This document shows, in pieces, positions 41,659-49,827 of a stretch of 64,000 bases of DNA (its first letter is position 1; the number at the start of each line of letters is the position of its first letter). The stretch is from JAZREA01 sp045660545. Lineage in GTDB: Bacteria > Bacillota > Clostridia > Monoglobales > Firm-18. The stretch is from positions 51,942 to 115,941 of the forward strand of contig JAZREA010000026.1 in the NCBI GenBank assembly GCA_045660545.1, in the 5' to 3' direction. The translations under genes were made by a program, and so were the position numbers. A model generated the notes under the pieces. It had not been told where the DNA came from, searched no databases, and worked only from the letters and a program-made list of their open reading frames with translations.

Positions 41659-41715
41659 ATAGGCTCTAAATTACCTTGCTTTTTCATAGAGCCTATTAAA
41701 GTGCCGTTAGCAAGG
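41659..41715 (+). promoter_or_regulatory. Possible pseudoknot between rpsP and khpA
   Basis: ATAGGCTCTA (41659-41668) pairs perfectly with TAGAGCCTAT (41687-41696). The loop holds CCTTGCT (41674-41680), which is complementary to AGCAAGG (41709-41715) just after the stem, forming an H-type pseudoknot. No T run follows, so it is not an ordinary terminator. It could protect the rpsP message or control khpA. Confidence 0.5.
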
Positions 41716-41735
41716 CGGCGAAAGGTTTTAGTAAA

Positions 41736-41963
41736 ATGAAAGAATTATTAGAGACAATAGCTAAATCTTTGGTCAATAATCCCGACGCAGTAAGCGTAGA
41801 GGTTGTTGAGAAGGAAGATACAATTGTTTTAGAGCTTCACGTAGGCGAGGGCGATATGGGTAAGGTTATCGGCCGTCAGGGCAGAATTGCCAAGGCGATC
41901 CGTACTGTAATTCATAGTGCTTCCGCTCGCGACGCAAAGAAGGTTGTTGTAGACATTATATAA
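41736..41963 (+). CDS. khpA: KH domain RNA-binding protein KhpA
   Basis: A 75-residue single KH domain. The RNA-binding GxxG loop is in GKVIGRQGRIAKAIRTVI (residues about 41-58). KhpA works with KhpB/Jag as a global RNA-binding pair affecting cell elongation and division. Its position between rpsP and rimM is conserved in Firmicutes. Terminator at 41970. Confidence 0.95.
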   Translation: MKELLETIAKSLVNNPDAVSVEVVEKEDTIVLELHVGEGDMGKVIGRQGRIAKAIRTVIHSASARDAKKVVVDII

Positions 41964-41969
41964 ATGTTT

Positions 41970-41994
41970 AAGGGTGGGTTTTGCTCACCCTTTT
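41970..41994 (+). terminator. Terminator after khpA
   Basis: AAGGGTG and CACCCTT pair around GGTTTTGCT, followed by TT. Short T tail, so readthrough to rimM is likely. Confidence 0.7.
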
Positions 41995-42035
41995 GTACAT
42001 TTATTTACAATACACTTTGAAGGGAGTTTATACTT

Positions 42036-42530
42036 GTGATAGAAATCGGTAAAATCATTAATACACACGGTATAAGGGGCGACGTAAAGGTAGACCCGTG
42101 GTGCGACGGTATCGAGACATATAAATTTCTTAAAAGCGTTTTTGTAAAGGGTAATGAATATAAGATACAGTCTGTAAAACAACATAAAAATGCGTTTTTG
42201 TTAAAGCTTGATGGCGTTGAATCAATCAACGACGCCGAGCTTTTAAAGGGCGCTGTGATTATGGCAAAAGAGGAAGATATGCCGCCGCTACCCGACGGTG
42301 TATATTACCTTAGAGATATTATGGGGCTTAATGTGTATGATGGCGAAAGATATATTGGCCAAATATACGACTGGATAGAAACAGGCCCTACAAACGTTTA
42401 CGTTATAAAGCGCGATTTTGGCAAGGATGTGCTGATTCCCGCTATCGACGACGTTGTTTTAAACATTGATATTGAAAAAAAGATTATGTCTGTAAAGCTT
42501 ATGGAAGGGCTGGTGCAAGATGACAATTGA
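42036..42530 (+). CDS. rimM: 16S rRNA processing protein RimM
   Basis: A 164-residue protein with an N-terminal RimM barrel (IEIGKIINTHGIRGDVKVDP) and a C-terminal PRC-barrel (LRDIMGLNVY ... DVLIPAIDDVVLNID). It helps mature the 30S head by binding S19. The start is GTG with GAAGGGAG upstream. It overlaps trmD by 11 bases. Confidence 0.95.
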   Translation: MIEIGKIINTHGIRGDVKVDPWCDGIETYKFLKSVFVKGNEYKIQSVKQHKNAFLLKLDGVESINDAELLKGAVIMAKEEDMPPLPDGVYYLRDIMGLNVYDGERYIGQIYDWIETGPTNVYVIKRDFGKDVLIPAIDDVVLNIDIEKKIMSVKLMEGLVQDDN

Positions 42531-43212
42531 TGTGCTTACACTTTTCCCCGAAATGGTAGACTCCGTCCTGTCAGAAAGTATTATCGGCAGGGCGAGGACA
42601 GCAGGCCTGATTGATATAAATTGTATTAACATCCGCGATTTTGCGGATAATAAGCATAACCGGGTTGACGACTATCCCTACGGAGGCGGCAACGGTATGG
42701 TTATGCAGGCTCCGCCCATATATAAGGCGTATCAAAGCGTTTTGGCCAAATATGATAAAAAGCCACACGTTATATATATGTCTCCGCAGGGCAGAGTTTA
42801 TAATCAGCAAATTGCAAAGGAGCTTTTGCAAAAGGAACATATTGTTATACTTTGCGGTCACTACGAGGGTGTCGACGAGAGGATAATTGAGGAAATTATT
42901 GACGAGGAAATTTCAATCGGCGACTACGTTTTAACCGGTGGGGAAGTTCCCGCAATAGTCCTTTGCGACAGCATAAGCAGAATGGTACCGGGCGTACTTT
43001 CAAATGATGAATGCTTTTCGGATGAATCGCACTATAACGGCACTTTGGAATATCCGCAGTACACAAGGCCGCCTGTCTTTATGGGCAGAGAAGTCCCCGA
43101 GGTACTTATGAGCGGACACCATGCTAATATCCAAAAGTGGAGAAAAGAACAGTCCGAAATCAGAACAAAGCTTAAAAGACCGGATATGGTTAAGGATGAT
43201 AAAAATGAGTAA
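42520..43212 (+). CDS. trmD: tRNA (guanine-37-N1) methyltransferase TrmD
   Basis: A 230-residue SPOUT enzyme. Seen: VLTLFPEMVDSVLSESIIGRA, DDYPYGGGNGMVMQAPPI and the trefoil-knot SAM site SIGDYVLTGGEVPAIVL (residues about 130-146). It methylates G37 to prevent frameshifting. Here its last eight bases overlap nadD; rplS, the usual next gene, is absent at this place. Confidence 0.97.
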   Translation: MTIDVLTLFPEMVDSVLSESIIGRARTAGLIDINCINIRDFADNKHNRVDDYPYGGGNGMVMQAPPIYKAYQSVLAKYDKKPHVIYMSPQGRVYNQQIAKELLQKEHIVILCGHYEGVDERIIEEIIDEEISIGDYVLTGGEVPAIVLCDSISRMVPGVLSNDECFSDESHYNGTLEYPQYTRPPVFMGREVPEVLMSGHHANIQKWRKEQSEIRTKLKRPDMVKDDKNE

Positions 43213-43798
43213 AATCGGAATATTCGGCGGCTCATTCAACCCAATACATAATGGGCATATTTATGTAGCAGAGCAGGTGCAAAAAAGCCTTGAGCTTGAT
43301 AAAATAATTTTTATTCCAACAGGCACTACTCCGCATAAAGACAATAGCACTCTGGCCTCAAACGAGCATAGGTATAATATGGTAAGGCTCGCGGTCGGGG
43401 AAAGGTACGAGGTTTCCGATATGGAGGTTACTTCAAGCCGCGTGTGCTATACAGTCGACACTATGTCTGAGCTGATGCGAAAATATAAAGGCGATGACTT
43501 ATATTACATTATAGGTGCAGATTCGCTTGTAGACTTTATGACTTGGAAAGAACCTTTAAAGCTTTTTAAAATGCTACACCTTGTTGTTGTGGACAGGGGC
43601 GGCGCCGATATCGACGCTGTTGCGAAGGAGTATATAAGCCGCTACGGCGCTAAGATTACCATTTGCCACGTAACGCCGTTTGATGCGTCTTCAAGCGAAA
43701 TTCGTAAGAATTATGCCAAGGACGGCACGTCCTGCGGCCTTGTGCCCGAGGCGGTAGAGCAGTATATTATAGAACACAGGTTGTATACGGAGGTATAA
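43205..43798 (+). CDS. nadD: Nicotinate-nucleotide adenylyltransferase NadD
   Basis: A 198-residue enzyme with GIFGGSFNPIHNGHIYVA (residues 3-20, holding the HxGH), GADSLVDFMTWKEP and the SSSEIRK motif. It adenylates nicotinate mononucleotide in NAD synthesis. The ATG at 43205 is inside the trmD stop region (ATGAGTAA overlap); the longer frame to 43121 is within trmD. It is followed by yqeK and rsfS as in most Firmicutes. Confidence 0.95.
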   Translation: MSKIGIFGGSFNPIHNGHIYVAEQVQKSLELDKIIFIPTGTTPHKDNSTLASNEHRYNMVRLAVGERYEVSDMEVTSSRVCYTVDTMSELMRKYKGDDLYYIIGADSLVDFMTWKEPLKLFKMLHLVVVDRGGADIDAVAKEYISRYGAKITICHVTPFDASSSEIRKNYAKDGTSCGLVPEAVEQYIIEHRLYTEV

Positions 43799-43800
43799 GA

Positions 43801-44373
43801 GTGGATATTTCTGAAATTGAGCAGCATATTAAAAATATAGTTCACGATACACGCTTTACTCATTCAAAGGGCGTCCAGGCTACGGCAGAAAAGCTTGCCG
43901 AGCACTATGGAGCTGATGTTAAAAAGGCTTCTCTTGCGGGGCTTATGCACGACACGGTCAAGAATTTACCTACCGAGGAGATGCTTCGCCTTTGTGAAGA
44001 GTTTGGCTGCGAGCTCGACTATGTTACTAAAAATGAGCCAAAGCTTATACACGCTCCCTTAGGAGCATATTATGCGAAGAATGTCTTTGGTATTGATGAC
44101 GAAGAAATATTCGACGCGATGTATTATCACACTACTGCAAAGGCCGATATGCCTCTTCTTACAAAGATAATTTACGTTGCAGACGTTATAGAGCCTAACA
44201 GGAGCTATCCGGGTGTTGATGAACTTCGTAAACTTGCTTTTGAGGACATAGATCTTGCCGTTTTGGAAATTTTAGACTTTACAATAATTAAGTTACTAAA
44301 AAACGGAAGACTTTTACATAACGGAACAGTCAGCGCAAGAAACTACTTGATAGAAAAAGGAGTAAGAGTATGA
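43801..44373 (+). CDS. yqeK: HD domain phosphohydrolase YqeK
   Basis: A 190-residue HD-fold protein: RFTHSKGVQATAEKLAEHYG with the first histidine and SLAGLMHDTVKNLP with the HD pair (residues about 18-60). The family hydrolyses diadenosine tetraphosphate to two ADP in Gram-positive bacteria. GTG start two bases after nadD; ATGA overlap with rsfS. Confidence 0.92.
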   Translation: MDISEIEQHIKNIVHDTRFTHSKGVQATAEKLAEHYGADVKKASLAGLMHDTVKNLPTEEMLRLCEEFGCELDYVTKNEPKLIHAPLGAYYAKNVFGIDDEEIFDAMYYHTTAKADMPLLTKIIYVADVIEPNRSYPGVDELRKLAFEDIDLAVLEILDFTIIKLLKNGRLLHNGTVSARNYLIEKGVRV

Positions 44374-44726
44374 GTTTTGAATTAGTGAAGAAAATAGTCA
44401 AAGCTTTAGACGATAAAAAGGCAGTAAATATAGAGGTTATAGACATAACCGGACTTAGCGAAATGGCGGACTACTTTGTTGTCTGCACCGGTAATTCTAC
44501 CACGCAGGTAAAGGCGCTTGCGGACGAGGTAGAGTTCCAGGTGGGTGCCGAGGTGGAGCACGAGGTTGGCTATCATAAAGAGGGCTACGGCACTGCCAAC
44601 TGGGTTTTGCTCGACTACAAGGACGTTGTTGTTCACATTTTCTACGGCGAAACAAGAGATTTTTACAATATCGAACACTTATGGTCAGACGGCAAAAAGC
44701 TTGATATAAGCTCGTTTTTAGATTGA
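44370..44726 (+). CDS. rsfS: Ribosomal silencing factor RsfS
   Basis: A 118-residue protein with the RsfS pattern DDKKAVNIEVIDITGLSEMADYFVVCTGNSTTQVKALADEV (residues 13-53, read in pieces) and GYGTANWVLLDYKDVVVHIF. It binds L14 and blocks subunit joining when nutrients are scarce. Directly followed by leuS. Confidence 0.95.
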   Translation: MSFELVKKIVKALDDKKAVNIEVIDITGLSEMADYFVVCTGNSTTQVKALADEVEFQVGAEVEHEVGYHKEGYGTANWVLLDYKDVVVHIFYGETRDFYNIEHLWSDGKKLDISSFLD

Positions 44727-44741
44727 CAGGGGGATTTAACC

Positions 44742-47159
44742 ATGAAAAAATATGATTATTTATCAATTGAGAAAAAGTGGCAGGACTTTTGGGACAAAAA
44801 TGAAACATTCAAGGCTTCCAACACCGACAAGTCAAGGCCGAAGTTCTACGGTCTCGTAGAGTTTCCCTATCCGTCGGGTCACGGCCTTCATGTTGGTCAT
44901 CCAAGAGGCTATACAGCTATCGATATTATAACCAGAAAGAAGAGACTCGAAGGCTATAACGTTCTCTTCCCGATGGGCTGGGATGCTTTTGGCCTTCCTA
45001 CAGAAAACTTTGCGATTAAAAACAACATCCATCCCGCAGAGGTTACAAGGGATAACATCCAGAATTTCAAAAGACAGCTTAAAATGCTTGGCTTCGGCTT
45101 CGACTGGTCCAGAGAGGTTAATACCACCGACCCTAACTACTATAAGTGGACACAGTGGATTTCCTTAAAGCTTTTTGAAATAGGCCTTGCGTATAAGACA
45201 AAGATGCCAATCAACTTCTGTACAGGCTGTAAGGTAGGCCTTGCAAATGAGGAAGTTGTTAACGGCGTGTGCGAAAGATGCGGAAGCGAAGTCGTGCAAA
45301 AGGAAAAGAGCCAGTGGATGCTAAAAATCACTGAATATGCTCAAAAGCTTATAGACGACCTTGATGACCTTGATTACATCGAGCGTGTTAAGGTTCAGCA
45401 GAAAAACTGGATAGGCCGTAGCGAAGGTGCAGAGGTAGACTTTAAAATCAAGGGTACTGACGACCTTATAACAGTATATACTACACGTCCTGATACATTG
45501 TTTGGTGCTACATATATGGTTTTGGCGCCGGAGCATCCATATGTTGAAAAGTATAAAGACCAGATAAAGAACTATAAAGAAGTAGAGGAATATAAGATTC
45601 AGGCGTCTAAGAAGAGCGACTTCGAGCGCGCAGAGCTTGACAAGAGCAAGACAGGCGTAATGTTAGACGGCGTTTCGGCAATCAATCCTGTTAATAATAA
45701 AGAAATACCAATCTGGATTTCCGACTACGTTCTCGTTACTTACGGTACAGGCGCTATTATGGCGGTACCTGCTCACGACACTCGTGACTGGGAGTTTGCA
45801 AAGAAGTTTGATATGCCGATTATCGAGGTTGTTGGCGGCGGTAAGGATGTAAAGGAAGAGGCCTTTACAGATGTTGCTACCGGTATAATGGTAAATTCAG
45901 GTTTCTTGGACGGAATGCAGGTCGAAGATGCTAAAAAGGCAATAATCGACTTTTTAGAGAAGGAAAAAATAGGCACAAGAAAGGTTAATTACAAGCTTCG
46001 TGACTGGGTATTTTCACGCCAGCGTTATTGGGGCGAGCCCATTCCGCTTGTTAACTGTCCAAAGTGCGGCTGGGTTGCTGTTCCTGAGAGCGAGCTTCCT
46101 TTGCAGCTTCCTGATACTAAGAATTTTGAGCCCGGCGAGTCGGGTGAATCCCCACTTGTGAAAATTAGAGACTGGGTTGATACCACTTGTCCAAAGTGTG
46201 GCGGAAAGGCAGAAAGAGAAACTGACACTATGCCTCAGTGGGCGGGTTCGTCCTGGTATTTCTTAAGATATATCGACCCTGATAACAAGGACTTCTTAGC
46301 AGGTATGGAAGAGCTTAAATACTGGCTCCCAATCGACTGGTATAACGGCGGTATGGAGCATACAACTCTTCATTTGCTTTATTCAAGATTCTGGCATAAG
46401 TTCTTGTACGATATCGGCGTTGTTCCAACAAAGGAACCATACCAGAAGAGAACGTCGCACGGTATGATTTTGGGCGAAAACGGCGAGAAGATGTCAAAGT
46501 CCAGAGGTAACGTTATTAATCCTGACGACATCGTAAACGAATATGGTGCCGACACATTCAGAACATATGAGATGTTTATCGGTGCTTTTGACCAGGCTAC
46601 ACCTTGGTCGATGAACGGCGTTAAGGGCTGCTACAAGTTCTTGGAGAAAGTATGGAACTTGCAGTCGATTCTGACCTACGGCGACGAATATTCAAAAGAG
46701 CTTGAAGTAGCTATGAATAAGACTATCAAAAAGGTTACAGAAGACTACGACCGTATGAAGTTTAATACGGCAATAGCTGCTCTTATGGCACTTTTAAATG
46801 ATATTTCAAAGGTAGGAAAGATTAATAAGGCAGAGCTTAAAACCTTTATCACTTTGTTAAACCCGACTGCTCCGCATATAACTGAGGAGCTTTGGCAGAT
46901 AGCGGGGTTTGAAGGTGCGCTTTCTGAAACTGCTTGGCCAAAGTACGACCCAGCAAAGACAGTGGACGACGAGGTGGAAATCGTTGTACAGATAAACGGC
47001 AAGGTTAAGACAAAGCTCGTAATTTCAGCAGACGATACAGAGGATGTAATCAAGGAAAAAGCCCTTGCAGAGCCTAAAATCGCAGAGCTGATTGACGGCA
47101 AAACTGTTTTAAAGGTAATCGCTATACCAAAGCGCCTTGTAAATATTGTAGTTAAATAA
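44742..47159 (+). CDS. leuS: Leucyl-tRNA synthetase
   Basis: An 805-residue class I synthetase. HIGH-type motif PYPSGHGLHVGHPRGY (residues about 40-55), zinc-like cysteines CTGCKVGLANEE ... CERCGS, a CP1 editing domain with TTRPDTLFGATYMVLAPEHP, KMSKS in GEKMSKSRGNVINP, and a C-terminal anticodon domain. It charges tRNA-Leu. No T-box leader precedes it; only 15 bases separate it from rsfS. Confidence 0.97.
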   Translation: MKKYDYLSIEKKWQDFWDKNETFKASNTDKSRPKFYGLVEFPYPSGHGLHVGHPRGYTAIDIITRKKRLEGYNVLFPMGWDAFGLPTENFAIKNNIHPAEVTRDNIQNFKRQLKMLGFGFDWSREVNTTDPNYYKWTQWISLKLFEIGLAYKTKMPINFCTGCKVGLANEEVVNGVCERCGSEVVQKEKSQWMLKITEYAQKLIDDLDDLDYIERVKVQQKNWIGRSEGAEVDFKIKGTDDLITVYTTRPDTLFGATYMVLAPEHPYVEKYKDQIKNYKEVEEYKIQASKKSDFERAELDKSKTGVMLDGVSAINPVNNKEIPIWISDYVLVTYGTGAIMAVPAHDTRDWEFAKKFDMPIIEVVGGGKDVKEEAFTDVATGIMVNSGFLDGMQVEDAKKAIIDFLEKEKIGTRKVNYKLRDWVFSRQRYWGEPIPLVNCPKCGWVAVPESELPLQLPDTKNFEPGESGESPLVKIRDWVDTTCPKCGGKAERETDTMPQWAGSSWYFLRYIDPDNKDFLAGMEELKYWLPIDWYNGGMEHTTLHLLYSRFWHKFLYDIGVVPTKEPYQKRTSHGMILGENGEKMSKSRGNVINPDDIVNEYGADTFRTYEMFIGAFDQATPWSMNGVKGCYKFLEKVWNLQSILTYGDEYSKELEVAMNKTIKKVTEDYDRMKFNTAIAALMALLNDISKVGKINKAELKTFITLLNPTAPHITEELWQIAGFEGALSETAWPKYDPAKTVDDEVEIVVQINGKVKTKLVISADDTEDVIKEKALAEPKIAELIDGKTVLKVIAIPKRLVNIVVK

Positions 47160-47169
47160 TAATTTTTAA

Positions 47170-47200
47170 AGGGGAAAGACTTTTCTTTCCCCTGTTTTTT
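47170..47200 (+). terminator. Terminator after leuS
   Basis: AGGGGAAAG and CTTTCCCCT form a perfect 9-bp stem around ACTTTT, followed by G and six T. Confidence 0.9.
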
Positions 47201-47215
47201 AAGGGGAGAGTTTTT

Positions 47216-48034
47216 GTGCTGTTTTTAGTAGGAACACCGATAGGAAATCTTAAAGATATGACTTTCAGGGCGGTTGAAACACTAAAAAGTGTTGATATAA
47301 TAGCCGCCGAGGATACCAGAAACACGTTAAATCTTTTAAAGCACTTCGACATTTCCGCGCCGCTTACAAGCTACCACGAGCATAATAAGGCTTCCAAGGG
47401 ACAAGAACTTATAAAGCAAATGCTGTCCGGTAAAAAGGTTGCCCTTGTAACTGACGCAGGTATGCCTGCAATCAGCGACCCGGGCGAAGACCTCGTTCGA
47501 CTGTGCGTAGAAAACGGTATTGAAGTAACCGTTGTTCCGGGCCCGACCGCCTTTGTGTCAGCTCTTGTAATGTCGTGCCTTTCCACTAAGGGAGTTCTTT
47601 TTGAAGGCTTTTTGCCGCCCAAGGCAACAGAATGTAAAAAGAGGCTAAAAGAACTTTGTGATTATAAAGAGACACTGATTTTTTACGAAGCACCACACAG
47701 ACTTTTAAAAACTCTTACTCATATAATGGATGTCTTTGGAAACAGAAAAATCTCAATCAGCCGCGAAATTACAAAGAAATTTGAAGAAACCCTTCGTTTT
47801 ACACTTGTCGATGCAATAGACCACTTTACAAATGTAAATCCAAAGGGTGAATTTGTTCTTGTTGTTGAGGGCAAGACGGAAGAGGAAAAGGTTTACATAA
47901 CATCCGAAATCGAAGAAGTAGATGATCTTATAAAAAAAGGTATGGATAAAAAAACAGCCATAGCCGAAGTAGCTAAAAGCCGCGGAATTCCTAAGAAAAT
48001 TGTCTATAATAACTACGAAAAATCAAAGGCTTAA
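47216..48034 (+). CDS. rsmI: 16S rRNA 2'-O-methyltransferase RsmI
   Basis: A 272-residue tetrapyrrole-methylase-fold enzyme: LVGTPIGNLKDMTFRAVETL, AAEDTRNTLNLLKHF, VTDAGMPAISDPGEDLV (residues about 79-95) and VVPGPTAFVSALV. It methylates C1402 in the decoding centre. GTG start after AAGGGGAGAG. A wall-hydrolase gene with its own promoter follows. Confidence 0.95.
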   Translation: MLFLVGTPIGNLKDMTFRAVETLKSVDIIAAEDTRNTLNLLKHFDISAPLTSYHEHNKASKGQELIKQMLSGKKVALVTDAGMPAISDPGEDLVRLCVENGIEVTVVPGPTAFVSALVMSCLSTKGVLFEGFLPPKATECKKRLKELCDYKETLIFYEAPHRLLKTLTHIMDVFGNRKISISREITKKFEETLRFTLVDAIDHFTNVNPKGEFVLVVEGKTEEEKVYITSEIEEVDDLIKKGMDKKTAIAEVAKSRGIPKKIVYNNYEKSKA

Positions 48035-48053
48035 AATGTAAATAAATTATTAA

Positions 48054-48104
48054 TGTTACAGAAATGTTACAAGAACACTTGACTTTTTGTAACAATTATG
48101 TTAC
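48054..48104 (+). promoter_or_regulatory. Two WalR (YycF)-type boxes upstream of the NlpC/P60 gene
   Basis: Box 1 is TGTTAC-N5-TGTTAC (48054-48070) and box 2 is TGTAAC-N5-TGTTAC (48088-48104). Both match the known WalR consensus TGTWAH-N5-TGTWAH exactly. Box 2 lies in the promoter spacer and reaches into the -10. Confidence 0.7.
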
Positions 48105-48107
48105 AAT
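48079..48107 (+). promoter_or_regulatory. Promoter of the NlpC/P60 gene
   Basis: TTGACT (48079-48084), 17 bases, TACAAT (48102-48107). Confidence 0.75.
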
Positions 48108-48149
48108 TTACGATGTAAGTACACAAAAGACGAAGATTGGAGGGATTTG

Positions 48150-48833
48150 GTGGAATTAGCCAAGAGATTAATTAAGTTCACAATTTCAATGACATTCGCT
48201 ATTTTAAGCACTATAATAATCGTTAACGCTGCCCCCGGTGTTGTTACCGGAAACGGTGTTAATTTCAGAAGCGGCCCGGGAACAGGGTATGGCATATACA
48301 ACTGCTTGCCAAGGGGTACATATGTTACAGTAGAAGAGACAAACGCAGGTTGGTGCAAGGTTATATATAACGGTGTTACAGGTTATATGTCCGCTGACTA
48401 TATCAGCATCAGGAACACCCCTCAGCAGCTTGACCGTTCAGGTCTTACTGTTGACAGAAACGGCACAACAGGCGCTACTATCATAGAGTACGCTTCTCAG
48501 TTTTTAGGTACTCCGTATGTTTACGGCGGTACTTCGCCAAAAGGTTTTGACTGCTCAGGTTTTGTATACTATGTTTACAGACAGTTTGGCTATACTCTTA
48601 ACAGAACAGCCGCAGGTCAGAACTCTAACGGTATATGGGTTGCCAGAGAAAACCTGATGCCGGGCGACATAGTTTTGTTTAATACAAGCGGCGGTATCAG
48701 CCACGCTGGTATGTATGTCGGCGACGGTACGTTCATTCACGCGGTTAAGCCGGGTACACCACTTAAATATGACAGTATTAATTCGTCATATTATTCATCA
48801 AGATATGTATCTGCAAGACGTATAATTTATTAA
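48150..48833 (+). CDS. Exported SH3b and NlpC/P60 peptidoglycan hydrolase
   Basis: A 227-residue protein. Signal peptide (KRLIKFTISMTFAILSTIIIV to NAAPG), a bacterial SH3 domain (VTGNGVNFRSGPGTGYG ... GYMSADYISI, residues about 34-90) and a C-terminal NlpC/P60 domain with the catalytic cysteine in KGFDCSGFVYYVY and histidine in GGISHAGMYVG. It should cleave stem peptides (D-Glu-DAP bonds) in the wall. GTG 48150 is chosen since GGAGGG lies five bases upstream; TTG 48147 is an alternative. WalR boxes upstream fit control by the wall-homeostasis system. Confidence 0.92.
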   Translation: MELAKRLIKFTISMTFAILSTIIIVNAAPGVVTGNGVNFRSGPGTGYGIYNCLPRGTYVTVEETNAGWCKVIYNGVTGYMSADYISIRNTPQQLDRSGLTVDRNGTTGATIIEYASQFLGTPYVYGGTSPKGFDCSGFVYYVYRQFGYTLNRTAAGQNSNGIWVARENLMPGDIVLFNTSGGISHAGMYVGDGTFIHAVKPGTPLKYDSINSSYYSSRYVSARRIIY

Positions 48834-48840
48834 TTTTTCA

Positions 48841-48878
48841 CAACCTTTGCAATAATTTGTTGCAAAGGTTGTTTTTTT
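48841..48878 (+). terminator. Terminator after NlpC/P60 gene
   Basis: CAACCTTTGCAA and TTGCAAAGGTTG form a perfect 12-bp stem around TAATTTG, followed by seven T. Confidence 0.95.
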
Positions 48879-48889
48879 GCTTTTAACCC

Positions 48890-48918
48890 TTGTCAAAAGT
48901 CAAAAAATAGTATAAAAT
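48890..48918 (+). promoter_or_regulatory. Promoter of the DapF-like gene
   Basis: TTGTCA (48890-48895), 17 bases, TAAAAT (48913-48918). Confidence 0.55.
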
Positions 48919-48956
48919 AAATATAGAAAATATATGATGTTGAAAGGGTTTACTTT

Positions 48957-49781
48957 ATGCTTTTAACTAAGATGCAATGCTCCGGTGCAGACTATCTGTT
49001 TGCAGACTGCTATAACGACGTTTTAGACAATCCCTCTGCCCTTGCGGCGAAGGTATGCGACCGTCACCTTGGCGTAGGTTCTTTGGGGCTTGTGTTGTTA
49101 TTATATTCAAACGATGCAGATTTTAGAATAGAAATTTACGATTCTTACGGTGCGAAAGTTTCTCCCGACCCTGCCGTGCTTTGTTGCGCAGTTGCTTTTG
49201 CGGGTTTGTTGGATATCCCTCTTAGGAGTACGGTTTCTTTTGATACAGACTCCGGTATAAAGTATGTGGTAATGAATGAAGACGGTAGTTGTACGGTTAA
49301 CGCGGGCCTGCCTGTTTTAACACCACAGCTTATACCTGTCGACTATACGGGCGACTGCTTTATTGACAAGGTTGTTTCTGTTAAAGGCATAGATTACAGG
49401 ACGACCTGCCTTTCCCTTGCTGAAAGGCCGTACGCAGTGGTCTTTACCGAAAACGGCGAGGAGCTTAACGACCTTAACCTTAAAAAGATTGCTCCTTATT
49501 TTGAAGCCCATAACATTTTCCCCGTAGGGACAAATGTTGTTTTCGCAAACGTGGTTGACAACACTCTTGTTCAGGAACGATGTTGGCTTTTTGGCGATGG
49601 CGAATCGGTTGGCGACTCTTTTGGGGCGGTAGCTGCTTATACAGCTGCGTGGCTTAATAAGCTTTCCGGCGACAAGGGTACTGTCGAGACTTTGGGCGGA
49701 GACGTTTTGGTTGAAGTCAGTGACGACGACTTCGTATACTTCACTTCAAAGGGCGAAAAGGTTTTCGACGTACAGTGGTAA
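48957..49781 (+). CDS. Divergent diaminopimelate epimerase-like protein
   Basis: A 274-residue protein that matches DapF in outline: KMQCSGADYLFADC (for KMHGLGNDF), HLGVGSLGLVLL (for the RxxGIGADGL region), PYAVVF (for PHxV.F), and ERCWLFGDGESVGDSFGAVAAY (residues about 206-227, for ERGxGxTLACGTG). The catalytic cysteines of DapF are not where expected: the first block reads SPDPAVLCCAVAF and the second has DSFG instead of ACGTG. It may be a decayed or repurposed relative (another substrate or non-catalytic). Transcribed alone. Confidence 0.65.
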   Translation: MLLTKMQCSGADYLFADCYNDVLDNPSALAAKVCDRHLGVGSLGLVLLLYSNDADFRIEIYDSYGAKVSPDPAVLCCAVAFAGLLDIPLRSTVSFDTDSGIKYVVMNEDGSCTVNAGLPVLTPQLIPVDYTGDCFIDKVVSVKGIDYRTTCLSLAERPYAVVFTENGEELNDLNLKKIAPYFEAHNIFPVGTNVVFANVVDNTLVQERCWLFGDGESVGDSFGAVAAYTAAWLNKLSGDKGTVETLGGDVLVEVSDDDFVYFTSKGEKVFDVQW

Positions 49782-49827
49782 TTGCATTTTTTTAATGATT
49801 AACTCATAGATATTGTAGGTGAGCATA

